Of a stretch of DNA of 11,457 nt, positions 1 to 6,259 are shown one piece after another (the stretch's first letter is position 1; every line of letters begins with the position of its first letter). Made by a program: the position numbers and the translations under genes. This stretch comes from Pseudomonadota bacterium (GTDB taxonomy: Bacteria; Pseudomonadota; Alphaproteobacteria; Rhizobiales; Rhizobiaceae). The DNA lies in assembly GCA_023393575.1 (NCBI GenBank), contig JAEWKX010000155.1:1-11457 (forward strand). The letters are read 5' to 3'. The notes beneath the pieces are model-generated. The model was not told the origin of the DNA and ran no database searches. It saw nothing but the letters and a program-made list of their open reading frames with translations.

Positions 1-175
1 GGCTAGAGGCGATCCTAGTCCGCTCTGCGAGGATGGCGTTGGCGATGATCTCTCGCGCCGTCTTTCCGATCAGGCGGTAATGGTTGGAGAAACCTTCTTC
101 CTTGTAGGCTTTGTTCAGGATCGCCTCGAAAGCCTGTTCCGCCGCAATGGCGATGTCGTCCGGTATTTCGCTCAT
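1..175 (-). CDS. Small hypothetical protein, 3' end outside the window
   Basis: An open frame runs from an ATG at 175 leftward through the window edge without a stop, giving at least 58 residues beginning MSEIPDDIAIAAEQAFEAIL. A purine-rich GGGAGA lies about 5-10 bases upstream, supporting this start; the other ATG at 180 is followed at once by a stop. The visible part is soluble and helical, with a basic middle (GKTAREIIANAILAER) and no signal peptide or membrane segment. The ending AILAERTR resembles the tail of many short uncharacterised rhizobial and phage-borne proteins (a recollection of general style, not a family assignment). It diverges from serC. I do not recognise a function; the C-terminus cannot be judged because the gene is cut by the edge. 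Confidence 0.6.
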   Translation of the reverse strand, partial: MSEIPDDIAIAAEQAFEAILNKAYKEEGFSNHYRLIGKTAREIIANAILAERTRIASS

Positions 176-176
176 C

Positions 177-287
177 TCATTCTCCCGTGAACATGGCGCG
201 AACGCCTGTGTCAGAAATTGTGTCAACTGTGCCTGCCTGTTCCCGTAGCGTTCTCGCTTGAACCTGCACGAACTTACGAGCCTGCAT
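177..287 (-). CDS. Possible 36-residue leader ORF abutting the small gene at the left edge
   Basis: A 36-codon frame starts at an ATG at 287, seven or so bases after AAGGGA on the minus strand, and ends in a TGA whose last base is one base before the ATG of the next gene at 175. That spacing is typical of translational coupling. The peptide starts [12 protein letters not shown] and ends with RAMFTGE; it is polar, helical in its first half and has no recognised family. Its codon use is less GC-biased at third positions than that of serC. It lies antisense to the serC upstream region, so it could be an unexpressed chance frame. I list it because the start signal and stop-start junction fit together, not because of similarity to anything known. 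Confidence 0.25.
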   Translation of the reverse strand: MQARKFVQVQARTLREQAGTVDTISDTGVRAMFTGE

Positions 288-340
288 TTTAGAATCCCTT
301 TGCCACTTGCGCTTTTCCCGGTGTTTCCGTATACGCAGCG

Positions 341-390
341 GCGGGACACCTCTCCCCAACGAGAGGCTTTCTATCTGGAAGGATAGCCAT
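341..390 (+). promoter_or_regulatory. serC leader RNA (putative cis-regulatory element)
   Basis: Two hairpins sit directly upstream of serC. The first pairs CCTCTC (349-354) with GAGAGG (361-366) around a six-base loop CCCAAC. The second pairs CTATC (371-375) with GATAG (382-386), and its loop and right arm contain the Shine-Dalgarno sequence GGAAGGA (377-383), only a few bases before the serC ATG. This matches the published alphaproteobacterial serC leader motif (Rfam serC leader, from the Corbino et al. 2005 motif set), whose last stem overlaps the serC ribosome binding site. The known inference is control of translation initiation of the serC-serA operon; the ligand, if any, is not established. 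No convincing promoter could be placed upstream: TAGAAT at 290-295 resembles a -10 but has no matching -35. Confidence 0.75.
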
Positions 391-1572
391 ATGGCGGATC
401 TCGCACAAAAGCCGGACGTACGTCCGAACAACACCCATTTCTCGTCTGGTCCTTGCTCGAAGCGCCCCGGTTGGTCGCTCGAAGCGCTCTCCGATGCCCC
501 GCTCGGTCGTTCGCACCGCGCCAAGGTCGGCAAGGCGAAACTCAAGCAGGCGATCGACCTCACCCGTGAAATCCTGAACGTGCCGGCGGATTACCGCATC
601 GGCATCGTGCCGGCCTCCGATACGGGCGCCGTCGAGATGGCGCTCTGGTCGCTGCTCGGCGAGCGCGGCGTCGACATGCTGGCCTGGGAAAGCTTCGGCG
701 CCGGCTGGGTCACCGACGTCGTCAAGCAACTGAAGCTCAAGGACGTGCGCAAGTTCGAGGCCGATTACGGTCTCCTTCCGAACCTTGCCGAAGTCGATTT
801 CGACCGCGACGTCGTCTTCACCTGGAACGGCACCACCTCGGGCGTGCGCGTCCCGAACGCCGACTTCATCCCGGCCGACCGCAAGGGCCTGACCATCTGC
901 GATGCCACCTCGGCGGCCTTCGCACAGGACATGGACTTCTCCAAGCTCGACGTCGTGACCTTCTCCTGGCAGAAGGTGCTGGGCGGCGAGGGTGGCCACG
1001 GCATGCTGATCCTGTCGCCTCGCGCCGTGGAGCGCCTGGAAGGCTATGTGCCGGCATGGCCGCTGCCGAAGATCTTCCGCATGACCAAGGGCGGCAAGCT
1101 GGTCGAAGGCATCTTCACCGGCGAGACCATCAACACGCCGTCGATGCTCTGCGTGGAAGACTATCTCGATGCACTGAACTGGGCGAAGTCGCTCGGGGGA
1201 CTGAAGGCCCTGATCGCGCGCGCCGACGCCAATGCGAAGGTGATCTTCGATTTCGTTGCCGCCAATGATTGGATCGCCAACCTCGCCGTGAAGGACGAGA
1301 CACGCTCCAACACCTCGGTCTGCCTGAAGATCGTCGATCCCGGCATCACGGCACTCGACGCCGACGCCCAGGCGGCGTTCGCCAAGGGTATCGTGTCCCT
1401 GCTGGAGAAAGAGGGCGTTGCGCTCGACATAGGCGCCTATCGCGATGCTCCGTCCGGCCTGCGCATCTGGGCAGGCGCCACGATCGAAACGGCCGATATG
1501 CAGGCGCTGATGCCGTGGCTGTCCTGGGCGTTCGAGACGCAAAAGGCGGCGCTCGCCAAGGCTGCCGCCTGA
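391..1572 (+). CDS. serC: Phosphoserine aminotransferase SerC
   Basis: A 393-residue pyridoxal-phosphate enzyme of the class V aminotransferase fold. SerC converts 3-phosphohydroxypyruvate and glutamate to phosphoserine and 2-oxoglutarate, the second step of serine synthesis in the cytosol; it also serves pyridoxine synthesis in many bacteria. The N-terminal [12 protein letters not shown] (residues 17-28) is typical of the rhizobial SerC subfamily. ICDATSA (169-175) supplies the Asp171 expected to hold the cofactor ring nitrogen, and [13 protein letters not shown] (192-204) contains the Schiff-base lysine, Lys195. The ATG at 391 is preferred over an in-frame ATG at 307 because it follows GGAAGGA and starts with the family's usual sequence, while the extension would cover the leader RNA. 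serA follows after 80 bases in the same direction, so the two form an operon. Confidence 0.97.
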   Translation: MADLAQKPDVRPNNTHFSSGPCSKRPGWSLEALSDAPLGRSHRAKVGKAKLKQAIDLTREILNVPADYRIGIVPASDTGAVEMALWSLLGERGVDMLAWESFGAGWVTDVVKQLKLKDVRKFEADYGLLPNLAEVDFDRDVVFTWNGTTSGVRVPNADFIPADRKGLTICDATSAAFAQDMDFSKLDVVTFSWQKVLGGEGGHGMLILSPRAVERLEGYVPAWPLPKIFRMTKGGKLVEGIFTGETINTPSMLCVEDYLDALNWAKSLGGLKALIARADANAKVIFDFVAANDWIANLAVKDETRSNTSVCLKIVDPGITALDADAQAAFAKGIVSLLEKEGVALDIGAYRDAPSGLRIWAGATIETADMQALMPWLSWAFETQKAALAKAAA

Positions 1573-1652
1573 CCTGACGCATTCCCGATTCCGCATCAGC
1601 GGGACCGCTCATCCCCATCCAGAGACTGAACCTCTTATCAGGAGCCCACACA

Positions 1653-3248
1653 ATGGCACCTCGCGTTCTCGTATCCGACGAACTTTCGGAAACCGCCGTC
1701 CAGATCTTCCGCGCCCGCGGCGTCGAAGTGGATTTCCAGCCGAAGCTCGGCAAGGACAAGGAAAAGCTCGCCGAGATCATCGGCAATTACGATGGCCTCG
1801 CCATCCGCTCGGCAACCAAGGCGACCGAAAAGCTGATCGCCGCTGCGGCCAACCTCAAGGTCATCGGCCGGGCCGGCATCGGCGTCGACAATGTCGATAT
1901 CCCGGCAGCTTCCAAGCGCGGCATCATCGTGATGAACACGCCTTTCGGCAACTCCATCACCACCGCCGAACACGCCATTGCGTTGATGTTTGCCGTCGCG
2001 CGTCAGCTTCCTGCAGCCGATGCCTCGACGCAGGCCGGCAAGTGGGAAAAGTCGAAGATCATGGGTGTCGAGATCACCGGCAAGTCGCTCGGTGTGATCG
2101 GTGCCGGCAATATCGGCGGCATCGTCTGCAAGAAGGCGATCGGGCTCGGCATGCATGTTCTCGCCTACGATCCCTTCCTTTCGGCGGAACGGGCGCAGGA
2201 GATGGGCGTCAAGAAGGTGGAACTCGACGAGCTTCTCGCCAACGCCGACTTCATCACCCTGCACGTTCCGATGACAGACAAGACGCGCGGTATCCTTTCC
2301 AAGGAGGCGCTCGCCAAGACGAAAAAGGGTGTGCGCATCATCAACTGCGCCCGTGGCGGTCTCGTTGACGAAGCAGCGCTTGCCGAGGCCATCAAGTCCG
2401 GCCATGTGGCCGGCGCCGGCTTCGATGTTTTCGAAGTGGAGCCTGCCACCGAGAGCCCGCTGTTCGGCCTGCCGAACGTGGTCTGCACGCCGCACCTCGG
2501 CGCATCCACTACCGAAGCCCAGGAGAATGTTGCCCTGCAGGTTGCCGAGCAGATGTCGGACTACCTGATCAAGGGAGCCGTTTCCAACGCCATCAACATG
2601 CCGTCGATCACCGCGGAAGAAGCGCCGATCCTGAAGCCCTTCATCCGGCTGGCCGACGTGCTCGGCGCCTTCGCAGGCCAGGTCACCGAAAGCCCGATCA
2701 GGCAGATCGAGATCCTCTACGACGGCTCTACCGCCAACATGAACACGCGCGCACTCACCAGCGCGCTTCTGGCCGGCCTCATCCGCAACCAGGTGGCCGA
2801 CGTCAACATGGTCTCGGCACCGATCATGGTGAAGGAGAAGGGTATCGTCCTGTCGGAAGTGAAGCGTGACAAGACGGGCGTCTATGACGGCTACATCAAG
2901 CTGACGGTTACGACGGAAAACCAGACGCGCTCTGTTGCCGGCACGGTCTTCTCCGACGGCAAGCCGCGCTTCATCCAGATCAAGGGCATCAACATGGATG
3001 CCGATGTCGGCGCCAACATGGTCTACATCTCCAATACCGACGTGCCCGGCATGATCGGCTTCATGGGCATGACGCTCGGCGAAGGTGGTGTCAACATAGC
3101 CAACTTCCAGCTCGGCCGCGACAGGCAGGGAGGCGACGCCATCGCGCTTCTTTATGTCGATGAGCCGGTGAAGCAGGAAGTCCTCGACAAGCTGACGGCA
3201 AACCCGGCCATCCGCCAGGCAAAGCCGCTGGTCTTCAACGTCGACTGA
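1653..3248 (+). CDS. serA: D-3-phosphoglycerate dehydrogenase SerA (long, ACT-domain form)
   Basis: A 531-residue NAD-dependent dehydrogenase that oxidises 3-phosphoglycerate to 3-phosphohydroxypyruvate, the committed step of serine synthesis. The substrate-binding domain is split around the nucleotide domain. The dinucleotide motif GAGNIG is at 150-155 with the NAD-selecting Asp173 at the end of the second strand. The catalytic set of the D-2-hydroxyacid dehydrogenase family is Arg234 (NCARGG), Glu263 (DVFEVEP) and His281 (TPHLGAST). Residues about 320-450 form the allosteric substrate-binding domain, and a C-terminal ACT domain covers about 455-531 (NTDVPGMIGF, VNIANFQLGR), the site of serine feedback in related enzymes. 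Length matches the long type I PGDH. AGGAG (1640-1644) precedes the ATG. It is the last gene of the serC operon and is followed by a strong hairpin terminator. Confidence 0.98.
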   Translation: MAPRVLVSDELSETAVQIFRARGVEVDFQPKLGKDKEKLAEIIGNYDGLAIRSATKATEKLIAAAANLKVIGRAGIGVDNVDIPAASKRGIIVMNTPFGNSITTAEHAIALMFAVARQLPAADASTQAGKWEKSKIMGVEITGKSLGVIGAGNIGGIVCKKAIGLGMHVLAYDPFLSAERAQEMGVKKVELDELLANADFITLHVPMTDKTRGILSKEALAKTKKGVRIINCARGGLVDEAALAEAIKSGHVAGAGFDVFEVEPATESPLFGLPNVVCTPHLGASTTEAQENVALQVAEQMSDYLIKGAVSNAINMPSITAEEAPILKPFIRLADVLGAFAGQVTESPIRQIEILYDGSTANMNTRALTSALLAGLIRNQVADVNMVSAPIMVKEKGIVLSEVKRDKTGVYDGYIKLTVTTENQTRSVAGTVFSDGKPRFIQIKGINMDADVGANMVYISNTDVPGMIGFMGMTLGEGGVNIANFQLGRDRQGGDAIALLYVDEPVKQEVLDKLTANPAIRQAKPLVFNVD

Positions 3249-3269
3249 CCCGTCCTCCCAAGGACCTCC

Positions 3270-3316
3270 GGCCAAGGCCCGTCGCGGATCGCATCCGCAA
3301 CGGGCCTTGGCCTTTC
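3270..3316 (+). terminator. Strong intrinsic terminator of the serC-serA operon
   Basis: A perfect 13-bp stem GGCCAAGGCCCGT (3270-3282) / ACGGGCCTTGGCC (3300-3312) encloses a second perfect 6-bp stem GCGGAT (3284-3289) / ATCCGC (3293-3298) with loop CGC; only the C3283/A3299 pair is mismatched. TTTC follows at 3313. It begins 21 bases after the serA stop. The T tract is short, but the stem is unusually long and GC-rich. No minus-strand gene ends here, so it serves serC-serA alone. Confidence 0.8.
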
Positions 3317-3401
3317 GATTTCGGCTCGATGCCGGGAACGCCATGGCGGTGGGTGGGTTCGAAGGATGGGTTAAAAAGAGCGCTGTCGCGTGCGAATGGC
3401 T

Positions 3402-3430
3402 CTTAAAGATTGCGTCCCGCCTCGCTATAT
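3402..3430 (+). promoter_or_regulatory. Candidate sigma-70 promoter of the Tim44-domain gene
   Basis: CTTAAA (3402-3407), 17 bases, CTATAT (3425-3430). The second element is identical to the published rhizobial -10 consensus CTATAT and the first matches four of six bases of CTTGAC, with the preferred spacing. It would give a leader of roughly 34 bases before the ATG at 3471. The rest of the 3317-3470 interval holds nothing else I can support. Confidence 0.5.
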
Positions 3431-3470
3431 GAGGCAGGTCCGCCGCCTGCGGACGCGAGAGGAGACACGA

Positions 3471-4478
3471 ATGCTTTCATCCATCCGGCGCTTCCGGCAC
3501 GCCTTTGCGGTTGCCGCCATCGCCATGGCGGTTTCGGTGACCGCCGCCGATTTTGCCGAGGCTCGCCGTGGCGGCAGCTTCGGCAGCCGCGGCACGCGAA
3601 CCTTCAACACCCCCGCGATCACCCGCACGGCGCCTAGCCCGGCTGCCCCGGTCGATCGCACGATGACGCCGCGCACCCAGCAGAACACGGCGACGCCGAA
3701 TACCGCGCGTCCGCAGACTACACCCCAGAATCGCGGCCTTTTCGGCGGCTTGGCGGGCGGCCTGCTTGGCGGACTCTTCCTCGGCGGCCTGTTCGGCATG
3801 CTGATGGGCACCGGCTTCGGCGGCGGTTTCGGCTTCCTCGGCCTGCTCCTGCAGGTCGCGTTGATCGCCGGGCTCGCCATGCTTCTGATGCGCATGTTCG
3901 CCCGCCGCCAGCAGCCTGCCGGTGGCCCGCCCAACGCCGGATACGGCCATTCCTACCAGGCGGCGCAGGGTGAGGGGCGCGGCTTCCAGATCCCGAAGAT
4001 CGGCGGCCTGGGCGGCAGCGGTGCGTCGCCCTCTCCGCAGACCGCCCGCCAGGCGTCGGATGCGACAGACGAAATCGGCATCACCAACCGCGACCTCGAC
4101 CAGTTCGAGACGCTCCTGAAGCAGGTCCAGGCTGCCTATGCGGCCGAAGACTATGCGGCGTTGCGCGTGATCACCACGCCGGAAGCCATGTCCTACCTTG
4201 CCGAAGAACTCGGCGAGAATGCCACGAGCGGCCTCAGGAACGAAGTGCGCGACGTGACGCTGCTGCAGGGCGACCTGTCGGAGGCCTGGCGTGAGAACGG
4301 CCAGGACTATGCGAGCGTGGCCATGCGCTATTCGAGCATCGACTTCATGCGCGACCGCAATACCGGCAGCGTGGCGCAGGGGGATCCGGACAACGTTACC
4401 GAGACCGTCGAGGTGTGGACCTTCGTGCGCAAGCCGGCGGAGGACTGGAAGCTCTCGGCAATCCAGAACGCTGCCTGA
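3471..4478 (+). CDS. Tim44-like domain protein, exported or membrane-anchored
   Basis: A 335-residue protein. Residues 1-31 look like a signal peptide: basic start (SSIRRFRH), hydrophobic core (AFAVAAIAMAVSV) and an AEA cleavage-type site before RRGGS. A Thr/Pro/Gln-rich low-complexity linker covers about 41-87, then a glycine-zipper-like stretch (88-120, repeated GGL/GGLF units) runs into a membrane segment at about 121-142, ending in RMFARRQ. Residues about 200-335 form a Tim44-like domain of the NTF2-like fold (ITNRDLDQFETLLKQVQAAYAAEDY; EVWTFVRKP; WKLSAIQNA). In mitochondria Tim44 tethers the import motor; for bacterial relatives a role at the inner membrane is proposed but not settled. 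The ATG at 3471 is chosen over one at 3390 because AGAGGAG lies six bases before it and a signal peptide follows. It has its own promoter and terminator, so is probably a single-gene unit. Confidence 0.88.
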   Translation: MLSSIRRFRHAFAVAAIAMAVSVTAADFAEARRGGSFGSRGTRTFNTPAITRTAPSPAAPVDRTMTPRTQQNTATPNTARPQTTPQNRGLFGGLAGGLLGGLFLGGLFGMLMGTGFGGGFGFLGLLLQVALIAGLAMLLMRMFARRQQPAGGPPNAGYGHSYQAAQGEGRGFQIPKIGGLGGSGASPSPQTARQASDATDEIGITNRDLDQFETLLKQVQAAYAAEDYAALRVITTPEAMSYLAEELGENATSGLRNEVRDVTLLQGDLSEAWRENGQDYASVAMRYSSIDFMRDRNTGSVAQGDPDNVTETVEVWTFVRKPAEDWKLSAIQNAA

Positions 4479-4480
4479 GA

Positions 4481-4669
4481 TCAGAGGCGGGCGAGGGTTC
4501 GTGGATCCCGCTCGCCATCGTCGAAAATCCCAGGGGCTCGCTCGAAAGGCGAGCCCTTTTCGCTGACGGCGGCAAACAGCGTCATGCAACTGCGGAACTT
4601 CATGTCGTCCGGCTGCCGTCGCCGCGCCAGGTGCTTCAGTCGCGGACACTGTCCTCCTGATTGCGACAT
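4481..4669 (-). pseudogene. Relic of a DUF1810-family gene (C-terminal tail only)
   Basis: Reading leftward from about 4615 to the stop at 4481-4483, the frame contains [19 protein letters not shown] and, further on, DPRTLARL. This is very close to the conserved C-terminal block of DUF1810 proteins as I remember it (PDD-K-RS-MTLFAAV, then a spacer and DPRTL). DUF1810 proteins are about 140-150 residues and of unknown function. Upstream in the frame only [11 protein letters not shown] is seen; its PRL could derive from an earlier conserved part of the family, suggesting an internal deletion. None of the N-terminal two thirds is visible before mnmA begins at 4852, and no ribosome binding site precedes the available ATGs. 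I infer a decayed gene. The stop lies two bases past the Tim44 gene's stop on the opposite strand. Confidence 0.55.
4534..4560 (+). terminator. Intrinsic terminator of the Tim44-domain gene
   Basis: An 8-bp perfect stem GGGCTCGC (4534-4541) / GCGAGCCC (4549-4556), extendable by a T-G pair, is followed by TTTT (4557-4560). It lies 56 bases after the Tim44 stop codon. It is embedded in the reading frame of the DUF1810 relic on the other strand. Confidence 0.7.
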
Positions 4670-4685
4670 ATCGCAGCCGCAAGCC

Positions 4686-4714
4686 GCCCGCCCGAGGCCG
4701 AAGGCGGGCTTCTT
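4686..4714 (+). terminator. Second terminator-like hairpin, owner unclear
   Basis: GCCCGCC (4686-4692) pairs with GGCGGGC (4703-4709) around a ten-base loop, followed by TTCTT. It may back up the terminator 130 bases upstream or end a short transcript from 4562-4685. In that interval I find no plausible coding frame on the plus strand; it contains a small inverted repeat TGCGA-CATA-TCGCA at 4662-4675. Confidence 0.4.
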
Positions 4715-4715
4715 A

Positions 4716-4744
4716 TTGCACGCCGGCGCATTCCTTTCTATATC
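4716..4744 (+). promoter_or_regulatory. Weak candidate promoter for mnmA
   Basis: TTGCAC (4716-4721), 17 bases, TATATC (4739-4744). Each element is only a partial match to consensus, but the spacing is right and the site falls between the terminator-like hairpin and mnmA. It would give a leader of about 100 bases in which I see no obvious regulatory fold. Confidence 0.35.
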
Positions 4745-4851
4745 CGCCGCATGATGCCTGTCCGCGGCCGATCCCGTGGCAGGCCGAATTTTCCCGCCTT
4801 TCCGATTTCCAATCGCGGACCGGCGGCTTTGGACACCGAGAGAACTGCCTC

Positions 4852-6048
4852 GTGAACACGCTGGATTTCAACAAGAGGCCGGAAGACACGCGCGTCGTGG
4901 TCGCGATGTCGGGCGGCGTGGATTCGTCGGTCGTTGCCGGCCTCCTCAAGCGCCAGGGCTACGAGGTGCTCGGCATTACCCTGCAGCTCTACGACCACGG
5001 GGCGGCCGTCCACCGGGCCGGCTCCTGCTGCGCCGGCCAGGACATCGATGACGCGCGACGTGTCTCGGAGACGCTCGGAATTCCGCATTACGTACTCGAT
5101 TACGAGAAGCGCTTCCGGGATGCGGTGATCAACCCGTTTGCCGAAGCCTATGCCATGGGCGAGACACCGATCCCATGCGTCGCCTGCAACCAGACCGTCA
5201 AGTTCGCCGATCTCCTGGCGACGGCGAAGGACCTGGGCGCCGACGCGCGCGCCACCGGCCATTACATCCGCTCGCGGCCAAACCCGTCGACCGGCAACCC
5301 GGACCGACGGGCGCTCTACCGGCCGGTGGACGCCGACAGGGACCAGAGCTGGTTCCTGTTCGCCACGACGCAGGAGCAGATCGATTACCTCCGCTTTCCG
5401 CTCGGCGGCATGTCGAAGGCCGAGGTGAGGGCGCTCGCGGAGGAGATGGGGCTGGTCGTCGCCCAGAAGGCGGACAGCCAGGACATCTGCTTCGTGCCGC
5501 AGGGCCGCTATACGGACGTCATCAACAAGGTGAAGCCGAACGCAGCGCTCGGGGGCGACATCGTCCACATGGATGGGCGTGTCCTTGGCCGCCACGACGG
5601 CATCCTGCATTATACGATCGGCCAGCGGCGCGGCATCGGCGTCGCCACCGGCGAGCCGCTTTACGTCGTCTATCTCGACGCCCGTGGCCGCCGTGTCATC
5701 GTCGGCCCGAAGGAGGCGCTCGATACCCGCCGTGTCTACCTGCGCGATGTGAACTGGCTGGGGGACGGAACGCTCGCCGAGGATGCGCGCAGCGGCTTCT
5801 CCTGCTTCGCCAAGGTGCGCTCCAGCCGGCCTCCGATGCCGGTCGTGCTTCACTGCGACGAGAGCGGCGTCCATGTCGATCTATTGGACGGGGAAGCAGG
5901 TGTCGCTCCCGGCCAGGCCTGTGTACTCTATTCCGCGGAAGGGGCCGATGCCCGTGTCTGGGGCGGCGGCTTCATCGAGCGATCGGAGCGCGCGCCCGAG
6001 GCCGAAGCTTCGTTGAAGGCGCTCCTTTCGGCCCCTGTCGCGGCCTGA
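4852..6048 (+). CDS. mnmA: tRNA-specific 2-thiouridylase MnmA
   Basis: A 398-residue enzyme (also called TrmU) that thiolates C2 of uridine 34 in tRNAs for Lys, Glu and Gln, using ATP and persulfide sulfur relayed from a desulfurase. The PP-loop SGGVDSS (residues 20-26) activates the uridine as an adenylate. The two cysteines expected to carry out sulfur transfer are Cys112 (CVACNQ) and Cys213 ([13 protein letters not shown]), matching Cys102 and Cys199 of the E. coli enzyme. GHYIR and DRDQSWFLF are further conserved signatures, and the C-terminal region forms the beta-barrel parts that embrace the tRNA. The start is a GTG at 4852, giving the usual rhizobial N-terminus MNTLDF; the ribosome binding site is poor (GAGAG about ten bases upstream). 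A tRNA gene follows, but with its own promoter. Confidence 0.97.
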   Translation: MNTLDFNKRPEDTRVVVAMSGGVDSSVVAGLLKRQGYEVLGITLQLYDHGAAVHRAGSCCAGQDIDDARRVSETLGIPHYVLDYEKRFRDAVINPFAEAYAMGETPIPCVACNQTVKFADLLATAKDLGADARATGHYIRSRPNPSTGNPDRRALYRPVDADRDQSWFLFATTQEQIDYLRFPLGGMSKAEVRALAEEMGLVVAQKADSQDICFVPQGRYTDVINKVKPNAALGGDIVHMDGRVLGRHDGILHYTIGQRRGIGVATGEPLYVVYLDARGRRVIVGPKEALDTRRVYLRDVNWLGDGTLAEDARSGFSCFAKVRSSRPPMPVVLHCDESGVHVDLLDGEAGVAPGQACVLYSAEGADARVWGGGFIERSERAPEAEASLKALLSAPVAA

Positions 6049-6091
6049 CGCGGCTGATCGGAATCTGGCTGTGAAAACGGAAAGACCATGC

Positions 6092-6120
6092 TTGACACTG
6101 CCATCAGGCCCGCCTTATAA
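6092..6120 (+). promoter_or_regulatory. Near-consensus sigma-70 promoter of the tRNA gene
   Basis: TTGACA (6092-6097), exactly 17 bases, TTATAA (6115-6120). It is the best promoter match in the window and is preceded by C, giving the rhizobial CTTGAC form. Start of transcription would be near 6127, some 56 bases before the mature tRNA. Confidence 0.8.
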
Positions 6121-6182
6121 GCCGCACATCCGAACGGAGCCGCCGCTTCAGCACGCTGAAGATCACAGGGCGGTCATCGTGT

Positions 6183-6259
6183 GGCGGGGTAGCTCAGGTG
6201 GTTAGAGCAGCGGAATCATAATCCGCGTGTCGGGGGTTCAAGTCCCTCTCCCGCTACCA
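6183..6259 (+). tRNA. tRNA with anticodon CAT, most likely elongator tRNA-Met
   Basis: A complete cloverleaf of 77 bases with encoded CCA. Acceptor GGCGGGG / TCCCGCT, T8 A9, D stem GCTC/GAGC, anticodon stem GCGGA/TCCGC with loop ATCATAA (anticodon CAT at 6217-6219), five-base variable loop GTGTC, T stem GGGGG/CCCTC with loop TTCAAGT, discriminator A. It is not the initiator: that would have an unpaired first position and three G-C pairs next to the anticodon loop. The remaining alternative is the isoleucine tRNA whose C34 is changed to lysidine; the sequence alone does not exclude it. The first acceptor pair is G-U, as is G7-U66. A run of five T (6260-6264) follows the CCA and may aid termination. 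Confidence 0.96.

Noticed and set aside
257..295. CTTGAA (257-262) and TAGAAT (290-295) as a serC promoter
   Set aside because: The spacing is 27 bases, far from the required 16-18, and no better partner was found for either element.
289..1596. 435-codon open frame antisense to serC
   Set aside because: Typical shadow of a high-GC gene: it lies opposite a complete SerC with all motifs and its product is His/Arg/Asp-rich with no recognisable domain.
1638..3344. 568-codon open frame antisense to serA, longer than serA itself
   Set aside because: SerA is unmistakable on the plus strand. The antisense frame has shadow composition and would read through the operon terminator hairpin.
3477..4682. 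401-codon minus-strand frame across the Tim44-domain gene
   Set aside because: Low-complexity Ala/Gln/Arg composition mirrors the glycine-rich opposite strand; the Tim44 gene has a signal peptide, ribosome binding site, promoter and terminator.
4738..5874. 378-codon frame antisense to mnmA
   Set aside because: MnmA is certain on the plus strand with its PP-loop and both cysteines; the antisense product has no domain and is Arg/Val/Asp-rich.
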